From RYN-111 sp963760125 (GTDB taxonomy: Bacteria; Actinomycetota; Actinomycetes; Mycobacteriales; SCTD01): a DNA stretch of 64,000 nucleotides. The notes beneath the pieces were generated by a model. It was given only the letters and a program-made list of their open reading frames with translations. It was not told where the DNA came from and made no database searches. This document shows, in pieces, positions 52,673 to 62,765 of the stretch; the stretch's first letter is position 1, and each line of letters starts with the position of its first letter. The position numbers and the translations under genes are program-made. The stretch lies in the NCBI GenBank assembly GCA_963760125.1, contig CAVXBV010000014.1, positions 62,001 to 126,000 of the forward strand, written 5' to 3'.

Positions 52673-53271
52673 GCGGTGGCTTGGCGGCGCACCTCGAGCA
52701 GGCGCTGCACGACGGTCACCGCCGACAGCACCGCGAGCAGGAACAGGCCGCCGACGAGCAGTCCGTCGGGGACGCCAAAGCCCGTCAGGCCCGCGGCCAC
52801 GAGGACGACGATGAGCCGCTCGGGTCGCTCGGCGATGCCGACGTCGCAGGTGAGCCCGAGCCCCTCGGCCCGCGCCTTCTCATACGACACGACGAGGCTC
52901 GCGACGAGCACGAACAGCGTGACGCCGAGCATCAGGTCGTCGTCCTGGTTGGCGTAGTACAGAGCCAGACCGCTGAAGATCGCGCCGTCTGCGACGCGGT
53001 CGCACGTCGAGTCGAGCCACCCGCCGAACGGGCTCGTGATGCCGCGCTTGCGCGCGAGGGCCCCGTCGATCGTGTCGGTGAGGACGAACAGCGTGATGAC
53101 CAGCGAGCCGAGCAGGAACTCGCCGCGCGGGTAGAAGAACAAGGCACCGAACACGACCCCGAGGGTGCCCGTGAGGGTCACGGCGTCCGGGGAGACACCG
53201 GCGCGGTGCAGCGCGTTGACCACCGGGTCGAAAAGGCGCCCGACGACGGGTCTGAGCTGGGAGCCGATCAC
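52669..53271 (-). CDS. pgsA: CDP-alcohol phosphatidyltransferase (phosphatidylinositol phosphate synthase)
   Basis: 200 residues, six membrane helices expected. The CDP-alcohol motif D-G-x2-A-R-x8-G-x3-D-x3-D is complete in DTIDGALARKRGITSPFGG followed by WLDSTCDR. In actinobacteria with PIM genes this enzyme makes phosphatidylinositol phosphate. First gene of the pgsA-patA-pimA unit, all overlapping by four bases. Confidence 0.9.
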   Translation of the reverse strand: MIGSQLRPVVGRLFDPVVNALHRAGVSPDAVTLTGTLGVVFGALFFYPRGEFLLGSLVITLFVLTDTIDGALARKRGITSPFGGWLDSTCDRVADGAIFSGLALYYANQDDDLMLGVTLFVLVASLVVSYEKARAEGLGLTCDVGIAERPERLIVVLVAAGLTGFGVPDGLLVGGLFLLAVLSAVTVVQRLLEVRRQATA

Positions 53272-53357
53272 GCCGCCTACGGTAGCCCCGAACAGCGCTT
53301 GTCCCGGGGATCCACCGGCGAGAGGCTGCCCACACCCACCGAACGCTGGAGACGCGC

Positions 53358-55477
53358 ATGTCGAAGTCGGGCAGCAAGACCGGGCCGGCTCCGGCCCCGA
53401 GAGAGGCCGACCGCCTCCGCAACGTCGCCCTGGTCGGGCACGCCGGGGCGGGCAAGACGACCCTGGTCGAGGCGCTCCTGGTCAGGACGGGCACGATCCC
53501 CCGGGCGGGGACCGTCACCGAGGGGACCACCGTCACCGACCACGAGGAGCTCGAGCAGCGACTGCAGCACTCCGTCGGGCTGGCGGTCGCGTCCGTCGAG
53601 CACGCCGGGGTGAAGGTGAACCTGCTCGACACCCCCGGCTCGCCCGACCTCGTCGGCGAGCTGCGGGCGGGGTTGCGCGCTGCCGACTCGGCGCTGTTCG
53701 TCGTCTCGGCGGTCGACGGCATCGACGCCGTCACCACGCAGCTCTGGCACGAGTGCGCTGCGGTCGGACTGCCCCGCGCGGTCGTCATCACCCAGCTCGA
53801 CAAGCCGCGGGCCGACTTCGACGACATGGTGGCGCTGTGCCAGCGGCTGCTCGGCGACGGCGTGCACCCGCTCTACCTGCCGATGCACGGGGAGCACGAC
53901 GAGGTCGCCGGGGTCATCGGCCTGCTCAGCCAGCGGATCTACGACTGGTCCTCAGGGGACCGCGTGGAGCGCGATCCCGATCCGCAGCACCTGCCGCTCA
54001 TCGAGAACCTGCGCGGCGACCTGCTCGAGGCGATCATCGCCGAGAGCGAGGACGAGACGCTGCTCGACCGCTACCTCGCCGGTGAGGAGATCGACCCGAA
54101 GGTCATCGCCACCGACCTGGAGCTCGCGGTCGCGCGCGGACACTTCTACCCCGTGCTGCCGGCCGCGCCGCTGAGCCTGCTCGGGACCGACGAGCTGCTC
54201 GAGCTCCTCACCCAGGCCCTGCCGACGCCGCTCGAGCACCCGTGCCCGGTCGTCACCCGCCCTGACGGCTCCCCCGCCGCCCCCCTCACCTGCGACCCCG
54301 ACGGCCCCCTGGTGGCCGAGGTCGTCCGCACCACCAGCGACCCCTACGTCGGTCGGGTCTCCCTCGTCCGCGTCTTCTCCGGCACGCTGCGCCCCGACAC
54401 CGCGGTGCACGTGAGCGGCCACGGTCTCGTCCAGCGCGGCCATGCCGACCACGACGCCGACGAGCGGGTCGGGCCGCTGTCCAGCCCGCTCGGTGCGACG
54501 CTGCGGCCCGTCACCGAGGCCCGCGCCGGGGACGTCGTCGCGATCGCCAAGCTCGTCAGCGCCGAGACCGGCGACACCGTGTCCGACAAGGACGACCCGC
54601 TGCTCGTCCACCCGTGGGAGCTGCCCGAGCCCCAGCACGCCATCGCCGTCGAGGCCGCCTCGCGCGCCGACGAGGACAAGCTGGGTACGGCGCTGCAGCG
54701 TCTGGTGGCGGAGGACCTCACCCTGCGGCTGGAGCGCGCCGAGACCGGCCAGGTCCTGCTCTGGACCGTGGGACCCGCGCACGCCGAGGTCCTGGTCGAC
54801 CGCCTCGCCACGCGGCACGGCGTCGCGGTCACCGCTCCCGCCGGTGCAGGTGGCCGCTGCGGGAGACCCTGGCCGGCCGCGCCGAGGTGGTGGGCCGGCA
54901 CGTCAAGCAGTCCGGCGGCCACGGGCAGTACGCCGTCGTGCACCTCACGATCGAGCCGCTGCCCGCCGGGTCAGGGCTGGTCTTCGAGTCCGCCGTCGTC
55001 GGCGGGTCGGTGCCGACGCAGTGGATCCCGTCGGTCGAGAAGGGGCTGCGCACCCAGATGGAGCGCGGCGTCTCGGGCCGTCCCCTCGTGGACCTGCGCG
55101 TGGTGCTCACCGACGGCAAGGCGCACGCGGTCGACTCGTCCGACGCGGCGTTCCAGAGCGCCGGGGCGCTGGCCCTGCGCGAGGCCTGCGCGACCGCCGG
55201 CGTGCAGGTCCTCGAGCCGGTGTCCGCGGTGTCCATCACGGTTCCCGCGTCGTACGTCGGGACCGTCATGAGCGACCTGTCGAGCCGACGGGCGCGCGTC
55301 ACCGGCAACGAGGTCGACGACGAGGACCCCGACGTGGCGGTCGTGTCTGCCGAGGTGCCGGACCTCGCGCTGATCGACTACAGCACCCACCTGCGCGCCG
55401 TCACCCACGGAACGGGGTCGTTCACGCGAACCGCCCTCGGCCACGAGCCCCTCCCGAGTCACGTCATCCTTCCCTGA
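53358..55477 (+). CDS. Elongation factor G-like GTPase (EF-G2 type; one frame change)
   Basis: About 706 residues. P-loop ALVGHAGAGKTTLVEALLVR, G2/G3 with VNLLDTPGSPDLVGELRAGL, and G4 region VVITQLDKPRADFDD, where the usual NKxD reads TQLD. Domain II contains TSDPYVGRVSLVRVFSGTLR. After an indel near 54850 the EF-G domain IV signature REVVGRHVKQSGGHGQYAVV-like RHVKQSGGHGQYAVVHLTIE follows, and domain V closes the protein. This is the divergent actinobacterial EF-G paralogue (FusA2 type), not the main translocase. Confidence 0.9.
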
Positions 55478-55481
55478 CGGC

Positions 55482-56015
55482 TCAGGCGGTGGGGTCGTCG
55501 CCGCGGTCGAGGGCGTCCCAGACGCCCTTGTCCCCCTCGACCGGCTTCGGCGCCGCGGGCTGCTCGTAGGACGCCGAGAGCGCTGCCCACCGGCGGCCGC
55601 GGACGGCCACGAGCGCACCGGACGCGGTGAGCAGCATCCCACCGAGCAGCGCCAGCACCGGCCAGGTGTGCTGCACCGAAGCCCGCTCCTGACCGGGCTC
55701 GACCAGGCCGTCGGTCAGCGCAGCGGCCACCGTCAGCACGACACCGACGCCGGCCCCGAGCACCAGCACCCCCACGACGACGCGGCCCCACCGCTTGGTG
55801 GCGGCGAGCGCGAGGACACCGGCCAGTCCGACGTACCCGAGAGCGCGGGCTCCCGGGACGAGGGCCGAACCAGCGACGTCACGCCGGAGGGCCGAGATGG
55901 TCAGTGCCCCGGGGTCGACGAAGGTCACCCACGTCCGCGCCACGGCGAACAGCACCAGCGCCGCACCGAGCAGGCAGAGCAGGACGGCGAGGCGCAGCTC
56001 GCGACGCGACCTCAC
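55482..56015 (-). CDS. Trp-biosynthesis-associated membrane protein
   Basis: 178 residues from a GTG at 56015 that overlaps the trpE stop. Four membrane helices (RLAVLLCLLGAALVLFAVAR, ALGYVGLAGVLALAATKRWG, VVVGVLVLGAGVGVVLTVAA, HTWPVLALLGGMLLTASGAL) with the TWVTFVDPGALTISALRRDV loop typical of the family found next to trp genes in actinobacteria. Function is unknown. Its stop lies four bases from that of the convergent EF-G-like gene. Confidence 0.88.
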   Translation of the reverse strand: MRSRRELRLAVLLCLLGAALVLFAVARTWVTFVDPGALTISALRRDVAGSALVPGARALGYVGLAGVLALAATKRWGRVVVGVLVLGAGVGVVLTVAAALTDGLVEPGQERASVQHTWPVLALLGGMLLTASGALVAVRGRRWAALSASYEQPAAPKPVEGDKGVWDALDRGDDPTA

Positions 56016-57487
56016 GCGCGGCGCAGGGTCGCGGCGGCGGCCACGGCCCGGAGCACCGCCGCGGCCTTGCTCTCGCACTCGGCGTGCTCGGTCTCGGCGT
56101 GGGAGTCGGCCACCAGACCGGCACCGGCCTGGACCACGGCCCGCCCCTGGTGCAGCACGGCGGTGCGGATGGCGATGGCCATGTCGACGTCACCGGACGC
56201 CCCGAAGTAGCCGACGCACCCGCCGTAGAGGTTGCGACGCACCGGCTCGAGGTCCTCGATGATCTCCATCGCCCGCGGCTTCGGAGCACCGGACAGCGTG
56301 CCGGCCGGGAAGGTGGCGGTGACGGCGTCGAAGCCGGTGCGGCCCGGGGCGAGCCGACCGATGACGGTCGAGACGATGTGCATCACGTGGGAGTACCGCT
56401 CGACGCTCATGAAGTCGACGACCTCGACCGTTCCCGGCGTGCACACGCGCCCGAGGTCGTTGCGCCCGAGGTCGACGAGCATCACGTGCTCCGAGCGCTC
56501 CTTGGGATCGGCCATCAGCTCGGCGGCGAGGGCGACGTCCTCCTCGGGTGTCGCGCCGCGAGGGCGCGTCCCCGCGATCGGGTGCAGCACGGCCTCGTCA
56601 CCGGTCACCGTCACCAGGGCTTCGGGCGAGGAGCCCACGACGTCGTACGGCGACTCGCGGCCGGCGAACCGGAGCAGGTACATGTACGGCGAGGGGTTGG
56701 TCGCGCGGAGCACGCGGTAGACGTCCAGCGCATCGGCCGTCGTGTCGACGGAGAACCGCTGGGACAGCACCACCTGGAACGCGTCGCCGGCGCGGATGTG
56801 CTCGCGCACGGACTCGACGCCCGCGAGGTAGTCCGTCCGGTCGGTACGGGAGACCACCTCGGGGGCAACCGCGTCGAAGACCGCGACCGACGGCTCGCTC
56901 GGCGTCGCGAGGTCGGCGGCCATGGCGTCGAGGCGCGCCACCGCGTCGTCGTAGGACCCGCCCCGCACGACGTTGGCGATCAGCCAGACCGAGCCGTCGG
57001 AGTGGTCGAGCACGGCGAGGTCGGTGGCCAGCATCATCGTGAGCTCGGGCATGCCGAGCTCGTCCGGGTTGGTCGTGGGAAGCCGTTCCAGGCGGCGGAC
57101 CACGTCGTACGACAGGTAGCCCACCAGACCCCCGGTGAACGGCGGCAGACCCGGAGTCGCGGGAGACCGCAGCAGGGCGTCGGCCTCCCGCAGGGCCTCG
57201 AGCGGGTCCGTCGAGAGCGTCGGTAGCCCCTCGCCAAGCCAGAGCGCCTGCCCCTCCCGCTCGGTGAGCACGGACGCGCAGCGCACGCCGACGAACGACC
57301 AGCGGGACCACTGCTTGCCCTGCTCCGCGGACTCGAGCAGGAACGTGCCGGCGCGGTTGCCGGCGAGCTTGCGGTAGATCCCGACCGCGGTCTCGCCGTC
57401 GACGAGCAGCCGGCGCGTGACAGGCACGAGCGGCTGGTCGAGGGCGGCGAACTCCTGGGCGGACGGACTCGTCTGCCCGAGCGTCAT
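56012..57487 (-). CDS. trpE: Anthranilate synthase component I
   Basis: 491 residues. Converts chorismate and ammonia/glutamine to anthranilate. N-terminal Trp-binding region includes LLESAEQGKQWSRWSFVGVR. The chorismate-binding core has HPIAGTRPRGATPEEDVALA, HVMLVDLGRNDLGRVCTPGT, VDFMSVERYSHVMHIVSTVI, TFPAGTLSGAPKPRAMEIIE and GCVGYFGASGDVDMAIAIRT. The start overlaps the hisI stop (ATGA). trpC, trpB and trpA do not follow, so this trp cluster is incomplete here. Confidence 0.96.
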   Translation of the reverse strand: MTLGQTSPSAQEFAALDQPLVPVTRRLLVDGETAVGIYRKLAGNRAGTFLLESAEQGKQWSRWSFVGVRCASVLTEREGQALWLGEGLPTLSTDPLEALREADALLRSPATPGLPPFTGGLVGYLSYDVVRRLERLPTTNPDELGMPELTMMLATDLAVLDHSDGSVWLIANVVRGGSYDDAVARLDAMAADLATPSEPSVAVFDAVAPEVVSRTDRTDYLAGVESVREHIRAGDAFQVVLSQRFSVDTTADALDVYRVLRATNPSPYMYLLRFAGRESPYDVVGSSPEALVTVTGDEAVLHPIAGTRPRGATPEEDVALAAELMADPKERSEHVMLVDLGRNDLGRVCTPGTVEVVDFMSVERYSHVMHIVSTVIGRLAPGRTGFDAVTATFPAGTLSGAPKPRAMEIIEDLEPVRRNLYGGCVGYFGASGDVDMAIAIRTAVLHQGRAVVQAGAGLVADSHAETEHAECESKAAAVLRAVAAAATLRRA

Positions 57488-57858
57488 GGCTTCTCGCCCA
57501 CCACGGCCGGTAGGACCACCGCGTCGAAGCAGGTGCGGTCCCCGGTGTGGCAGGCGCCGCCGACCTGGTCGACTTTCACCAGCAGGGTGTCCCCGTCGCA
57601 GTCGAGGGCGACGGACTTCACCCACTGCTGGGAGCCGGAGGTCTCGCCCTTGACCCAGTACTCCTGGCGGGACCGCGACCAGTAGGTGCAGCGGCCCGTC
57701 GTGAGGGTCAGGTGCAGGGCCTGGTCGTCCATCCACCCCACCATCAGCACCTCGCCGGTGTCGTGCTGCTGGCACACGGCCACGACCAGCCCGTCGGTGT
57801 CCCGCTTGAGACGGTCGGCGATGGCGGGGTCGAGCTCGGTAGGGCGCACGGCGGTCAT
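57484..57858 (-). CDS. hisI: Phosphoribosyl-AMP cyclohydrolase
   Basis: 124 residues. Histidine pathway. VLMVGWMDDQALHLTLTTGR, YWSRSRQEYWVKGETSG, the metal-binding VKSVALDCDGDTLLVKVDQV and GGACHTGDRTCF signature. In many actinobacteria hisF-hisI-trpE are contiguous; here an ABC exporter pair separates hisF from hisI. Confidence 0.96.
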   Translation of the reverse strand: MTAVRPTELDPAIADRLKRDTDGLVVAVCQQHDTGEVLMVGWMDDQALHLTLTTGRCTYWSRSRQEYWVKGETSGSQQWVKSVALDCDGDTLLVKVDQVGGACHTGDRTCFDAVVLPAVVGEKP

Positions 57859-57888
57859 GTCCTCAGTCTCCCAGACCCCGACGGCTGC

Positions 57889-59685
57889 TCAACGCGACTG
57901 GGTGATCCAGCTCGCGTGCAGGTCGGCGTAGACCCCGGGCACGGCGACAAGCGCCGCGTGCGACCCGCGCTGCACCACGACCCCCTTGTCGACGACGAGG
58001 ACCTCGTCCGCGGCCTCAGCCGTCGACAGCCGGTGCGCGATGGTCAGGGTGGTGCGGCCGCGGGTGAGCGAGTCCAGGGCCCGGCCGAGCCGGACCTCGG
58101 TCGCGGGGTCGACCGCGCTGGTGGCCTCGTCGAGCACCAGCAGGTCCGGGTCGGCGAGGTAGGCCCTGGCGATGGCGACGAGCTGCCGCTCGCCCACGGA
58201 CAGGGACTCCCCGCGCTCCCCCACCCGGGTCTGCAGGCCGTCCGGCAGGCCGTCGACCCACTCACGCAGGCCGAGGTCGAGCACGGCCCGGTCGAGCTCG
58301 GCGTCCGTGGCATCGGGTCGGCCGTAGCGGATGTTGGCCGCGACGGTGGTGTCGAACAGGAACCCGTCCTGGGGCACCATCACGACCCTGCTGCGCAGGG
58401 AGGCGAACGCGACCTCGTCGAGCGGGACCCCGGACAGCAGCACGCGGCCGCCGGTCGGGTCCATGAGGCGGGTCAGCAGCTTGGCGAAGGTGGTCTTGCC
58501 CGAGCCGGTCTCACCGACGACGGCCACCCGCGACTGGGCCGCCAGGGTCAGGTCCACGTCGTGCAGGACGTCCGGTCCACCGGGGTAGGCGAAGCGCACG
58601 TGCTCGAACGTCACATCCAGCGGCCCGGCGGGCAGGTCCCTCCCGGGCGACGGGTCGGCGATGTCGGTCGGGGTGTCGAGCACTCCGAGCACGCGTCGCA
58701 TGCCGGCGACGGCGTTCTGCGCCTCGTTGAGCACCTCCGTGGCCACCTGCACCGGCTGCACGAAGATCGTGACGAGGAACAGGAAGCCGACGAGCCGTCC
58801 CAGGGTCAGCACGTCGTGCGTGGCCAGCACGACGCCGAGCACGACCACCGCGCTGTTGGCCAGCGCGGTGACGAGCTCGCCCGAGCAGAAGGTGGTGGCG
58901 GCGATCGTCTGCGCCTTCGTCTGGGCCTTCGTCGTGCTGGCGACGGCCGCGTCGATCCGCTCCGCCGTGCGCTCCTGGGCGCCGTACGCCCGGATGACCG
59001 AGGCACCGACGACGGCCTCCGACACGGCGCCGAGCAGCTCGCCGATGCGGGTGCGGACCAGGCTGTACGCCGCTTGCAGCCGGCGCTGGAAGACCCGCAG
59101 CGACAGGAGCAGCGGGATCAGGCACGCGTAGACGACGAGCGTGAGCTGCCAGGACCACCACAGCATCAGCGCTGTCGTCAGCACCACCTGCGCCGCACTG
59201 ACCAGGATGAGGATGCCGCCGAACTGCATGAAGGTGCTGATCGTGTCGACGTCACCGGTGACGCGCGAGACGAGCGACCCGCGGCGCTCGGACGCCTGGT
59301 GCAGGACCGACAGGTCGTGCACCCGGCGGAAGGCGCTGGTGCGCAGGGCGAACAGGCCGTTCTCGGTGGTGCGGTAGAGGCGGACGTTCATCCGGTAGTT
59401 GGCCAGGGCGGTGACCAGGACCGCGAGCCCGGCCAGTGCGCAGGCGGTCCGCACCAGCCCGATGTCCGGGTCCGGTCCGGAGAGGCCGTGGTCGATCGTC
59501 TGCTGGACCGCGAGGGGGACGACGATCCGGCCGGCGGTGCTGATCAGCGCCAGCAGGAGCGTGACCGGGAGCCCGACGCGGAACTCCGGCGCCAGCCGCA
59601 GCCCGTGCAGCAGCGTCGCGAGGGAACCTCGCTCCGCACCGGTCTGCACCCCGGCCTGAACCCCGGCCTGTGTCGCGGCGGTCAT
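57889..59685 (-). CDS. ABC exporter half-transporter, subunit with canonical catalytic residues
   Basis: 598 residues. Six-helix transmembrane domain (residues ~30-320) then nucleotide-binding domain: Walker A VVGETGSGKTTFAKLL, Q-loop VMVPQDGFLF, signature LSVGERQLVAIARA (not the canonical LSGGQ), Walker B LLVLDEATSAVDP with catalytic Glu, and H-loop TIAHRLS. Overlaps the partner gene by four bases. The substrate is unknown. Confidence 0.93.
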   Translation of the reverse strand: MTAATQAGVQAGVQTGAERGSLATLLHGLRLAPEFRVGLPVTLLLALISTAGRIVVPLAVQQTIDHGLSGPDPDIGLVRTACALAGLAVLVTALANYRMNVRLYRTTENGLFALRTSAFRRVHDLSVLHQASERRGSLVSRVTGDVDTISTFMQFGGILILVSAAQVVLTTALMLWWSWQLTLVVYACLIPLLLSLRVFQRRLQAAYSLVRTRIGELLGAVSEAVVGASVIRAYGAQERTAERIDAAVASTTKAQTKAQTIAATTFCSGELVTALANSAVVVLGVVLATHDVLTLGRLVGFLFLVTIFVQPVQVATEVLNEAQNAVAGMRRVLGVLDTPTDIADPSPGRDLPAGPLDVTFEHVRFAYPGGPDVLHDVDLTLAAQSRVAVVGETGSGKTTFAKLLTRLMDPTGGRVLLSGVPLDEVAFASLRSRVVMVPQDGFLFDTTVAANIRYGRPDATDAELDRAVLDLGLREWVDGLPDGLQTRVGERGESLSVGERQLVAIARAYLADPDLLVLDEATSAVDPATEVRLGRALDSLTRGRTTLTIAHRLSTAEAADEVLVVDKGVVVQRGSHAALVAVPGVYADLHASWITQSR

Positions 59686-61484
59686 GCCGACACCTCGTCC
59701 TGCTCGGCGGTGCGCTCGGCCTCGGCGCGCTCGTACGCCGTCACCAGGTCGCGGTAGCCCGTCGACCGGCCCAGCAGGTCCGCGTGGCTGCCGCGGTCGG
59801 TCACCCGGCCGTCCTCGACGAACACCACCTCGTCGGCCAGCGCGATGGTCGCCCGGCGGTAGGCGACGACGACCACGGTGCTGTCGGCGGACGTCGCGCG
59901 CAGCCCGGCCAGGATCCGCTGCTCGACGCTGGGGTCGACGGCGCTCGTCGCGTCGTCCATGACCAGCAGCCGGGGCTCGCGCGCGACGGCCCGGGCCAGG
60001 GAGAGCCGCTGCCGCTGCCCCCCCGACAGCGTCGTGCCGCGCTCGCCGACGATCGTGCCGAGGCCGTCGGACAGCGCCGCGACGAAGCCGTCGGCCTGCG
60101 CCACCCGCAGGGCGGCCCAGACCTGCTCGTCGGCCAGGTCGGCGCCGAGGGTGACGTTGCCGCGCACCGTGTCGTCGAACAGGAACGCCGTCTGGGGCGC
60201 GAGCGCGACGGCACCGGTGAGGGCCCCCGCCGCGTACGTCCGCGCGTCGCGGCCGTCGACGAGGACCGTGCCGGACGCCGGGTCCACCAGGCGCACCAGC
60301 AGGGACGCGAGGGTCGACTTCCCCGAGCCGGTGGGACCGACGACCGCGACGGTGCGGCCGGGCACCACGTCGAAGGTCACGCCTTGCAGCACGGTGTCGT
60401 CGCCGTACGCGAAGGCCACGCCCTCGGCACCGAGGGCCAAGCCACCCCCCTCGGGCAGGTCCTGCTCGCCGTACGCCTGCTGCCCCTCGGCGGTGAGGAC
60501 GCGCTGCACGCGGTCGTAGCCGACGACGCTGCGGGGCAGCTCGTTGAGCACCCAGCCGATCGCCCGGACCGGGAAGGCCAGCAGGGTGAACAGGTAGGCG
60601 ACGCGCACGAGCGTCCCCGCGTCGAGGTCACCGGAGCCGACCCGCGAGGTGCCGACGACGAGGACCAGCAACACGCCGATCACCGGCAGCGCCTCCAGGA
60701 CCGGGTCGAACAGGCCGCGCACCCGACCGACCTGCACCAGGGTGTCGCGCAACTCCCCGCTGATCGCCGCGAACCGCTGCGCCTCGTCGCCCTCGCGACC
60801 GAGCGTCTTGACGACCAGGGCGCCGTCGAAGGACTCGTGGGCGACGCCGCTCACCTCGCCGCGCAGTTGCTGCGCCCGAGTCATCAGCGGGGACATCCGG
60901 CGGCTGTAGACCACCGTCAGGCCGGCGATCGTCGGGAAGACGACCGAGCCGACGATGGCCAGCACCGGGTCGGTGGTGAACAGCACGGCCAGCGTCCCGA
61001 CCAGGGTCAGGACGACGCCGACGGCGAACGGGAACGGCGCGATCGGATACCACGCCGCCTCGACGTCGCTGTTGGCGTTCGACAGCAGCTCACCGGTGGG
61101 GTGCTGCTGGTGCCAGGACAGCGGCAGCTCAAGGTAGCGGCGCGTGACCCGGCGCCGGTAGGTCGCCTGCAGGCGGTACTGCATGATCCCGGCGGCCAGC
61201 CGGCGGCCCAGGATGCCGATGATCTTCAGCGTCGCGATCGCCAGGACGAGCAGGACGGCCCCGCCCAGGGCCCCCGCGCGGACGTCGCCGGTCTGGATCG
61301 CCGGGGTGATGACGTCGCTGGTGATCCACCCGAAGGCGTAGGCCTGGGCGATCGTCATCGCGCCGAACAGCGCGCTGCCGGTCGCGGCGAGCGCGAAGAT
61401 CCGCGGCTCCTCCGTCACGGCGATCCACAGGATCCGCAGACCGCGTCGGATGACCCCGACGGGTACCGGGGGCGGGGTGGTCAC
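59682..61484 (-). CDS. ABC exporter half-transporter, subunit with degenerate ATPase site
   Basis: 600 residues. Transmembrane domain followed by Walker A VVGPTGSGKSTLASLL, Q-loop ALAPQTAFLF, canonical signature TLSGGQRQRLSLARA, Walker B LLVMDDATSAVDP with Asp in place of the catalytic Glu, and VVAYRRAT in place of the H-loop histidine (Tyr). Together with the partner, one composite ATP site is canonical and the other degenerate, as in TM287/288-type heterodimers. Bases 61485-61589 hold no gene. Confidence 0.93.
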   Translation of the reverse strand: MTTPPPVPVGVIRRGLRILWIAVTEEPRIFALAATGSALFGAMTIAQAYAFGWITSDVITPAIQTGDVRAGALGGAVLLVLAIATLKIIGILGRRLAAGIMQYRLQATYRRRVTRRYLELPLSWHQQHPTGELLSNANSDVEAAWYPIAPFPFAVGVVLTLVGTLAVLFTTDPVLAIVGSVVFPTIAGLTVVYSRRMSPLMTRAQQLRGEVSGVAHESFDGALVVKTLGREGDEAQRFAAISGELRDTLVQVGRVRGLFDPVLEALPVIGVLLVLVVGTSRVGSGDLDAGTLVRVAYLFTLLAFPVRAIGWVLNELPRSVVGYDRVQRVLTAEGQQAYGEQDLPEGGGLALGAEGVAFAYGDDTVLQGVTFDVVPGRTVAVVGPTGSGKSTLASLLVRLVDPASGTVLVDGRDARTYAAGALTGAVALAPQTAFLFDDTVRGNVTLGADLADEQVWAALRVAQADGFVAALSDGLGTIVGERGTTLSGGQRQRLSLARAVAREPRLLVMDDATSAVDPSVEQRILAGLRATSADSTVVVVAYRRATIALADEVVFVEDGRVTDRGSHADLLGRSTGYRDLVTAYERAEAERTAEQDEVSA

Positions 61485-61589
61485 AGCGGCGGTCCGATCA
61501 GGTCAGGGGTCAGCTCGTCGGCCACGGTATGTCGCCGCGGCGGCGACAGCACGCCGGTTCACGACGGTTGCGCTGGTTGTCCTGCAACC

Positions 61590-62354
61590 TCACCACCGGA
61601 TGGCGTGGCCGCTCGTGCGGAGGGCAGCCTTGACCTCGCCGATCCGCAGCTGACCGAAGTGGAAGACACTGGCGGCGAGGACCGCGTCGGCCCCGGCCTC
61701 CACGGCGGGCGCGAAGTCGGCGACCACCCCCGCCCCCCCGCTGGCGATCACCGGGACGCTCACGACGGCGCGTACGGCGCTGATCAGCTCGAGGTCGTAG
61801 CCGGCCCGCGTTCCGTCGGCGTCCATCGAGTTCAGCAGGACCTCACCGACACCGAGCTCCTCCCCCCGCCGGGCCCACGCGACGGCGTCGATCCCCGCTC
61901 CCTGCCGGCCCCCGTGGGTCGTGACCTCGAACCCGCTCGGCATGCCGGGCGCGCGGCGGGCGTCGACGCTCAGGACCAGCACCTGGGACCCGAACCGCTG
62001 AGCGATGTCGCTGAGCAGCTCCGGCCGCGCGATCCCGGCGGTGTTCACCCCCACCTTGTCGGCACCGGCGCGCAGCAGCCGGTCGACGTCCTCGGGGCTG
62101 CGCACGCCGCCTCCGACGGTGAGCGGGATGAACACCTGCTCGGCGGTACGACGCACCACGTCGTAGGTCGTCTCCCGGGACCCGCTGCTGGCGGTGATGT
62201 CGAGGAAGACGAGCTCATCGGCGCCCTCGGCGTCGTACACCCGGGCCATCTCGACGGGGTCGCCCGCGTCGACGAGGTCGGTGAAGTTGACGCCCTTGAC
62301 CACGCGACCGTTGTCGACGTCGAGGCAGGGGATGACGCGTACGGCGAGGGGCAC
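61590..62354 (-). CDS. hisF: Imidazole glycerol phosphate synthase cyclase subunit
   Basis: 254 residues. MPLAVRVIPCLDVDNGRVVK, NFTDLVDAGDPVEMARVYDA, DELVFLDITASSGSRETTYD, TVGGGVRSPEDVDRLLRAGA, NSMDADGTRAGYDLELI and VPVIASGGAGVVADFAPAVE follow the HisF (beta/alpha)8 pattern, including the catalytic aspartates in LDV and SMDADG. GTG start. Divergent from the small membrane protein gene. Confidence 0.97.
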   Translation of the reverse strand: MPLAVRVIPCLDVDNGRVVKGVNFTDLVDAGDPVEMARVYDAEGADELVFLDITASSGSRETTYDVVRRTAEQVFIPLTVGGGVRSPEDVDRLLRAGADKVGVNTAGIARPELLSDIAQRFGSQVLVLSVDARRAPGMPSGFEVTTHGGRQGAGIDAVAWARRGEELGVGEVLLNSMDADGTRAGYDLELISAVRAVVSVPVIASGGAGVVADFAPAVEAGADAVLAASVFHFGQLRIGEVKAALRTSGHAIRW

Positions 62355-62441
62355 GTCGCCACGCTAGTGGGGACAGCCGACGTGGGACACGGCATAGCGC
62401 AGGCGATAGGCGACGGCGGGGAGCGGCCCTACCCTGAGGGG

Positions 62442-62765
62442 ATGCTCCTCGCCCTCCTGCTGATCTGCGTGGCGCTGTTCGTCGTGCTCCCGCTGATCGG
62501 CGCCGCGCTCAACGTCCTGTGGGCGCTGGTGCTGGGCTTCCTGCTCGGCCTGGTGGCCCGGGCCGTCGCCCCCGGCCGCGGGCGACTGGGTCTGCTGTTC
62601 ACCACCGTGGCCGGCGTCGCCGGGGCGATGATCGGTGCTGTCGTGGCCCGGGTGCTCGACACCGGCGGGTTCGGCCGGCTGCTGCTCCAGCTGCTCGCTG
62701 CCGTGGTCGTCGTGATCGCCCTGCGGCGCGAGCCCAAGGTCGCCGCCGGGCGGAAGGCCGCATGA
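62442..62765 (+). CDS. Small GlsB/YeaQ-like membrane protein
   Basis: 107 residues with three to four hydrophobic segments (LLALLLICVALFVVLPLIGA, LNVLWALVLGFLLGLVARAV, LLFTTVAGVAGAMIGAVVAR, LLLQLLAAVVVVIALRREPK). The glycine pattern resembles GlsB/YeaQ/YmgE transglycosylase-associated proteins. GAGGGG directly precedes the ATG. The stop overlaps the parA-like start. Confidence 0.7.
   Translation: MLLALLLICVALFVVLPLIGAALNVLWALVLGFLLGLVARAVAPGRGRLGLLFTTVAGVAGAMIGAVVARVLDTGGFGRLLLQLLAAVVVVIALRREPKVAAGRKAA

Noticed and set aside
59670..62765. 1031-codon open frame on the plus strand
   Set aside because: It runs antisense to the ABC exporter gene and hisF and only its last part shares frame with the small membrane protein. 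It is a GC-rich shadow.
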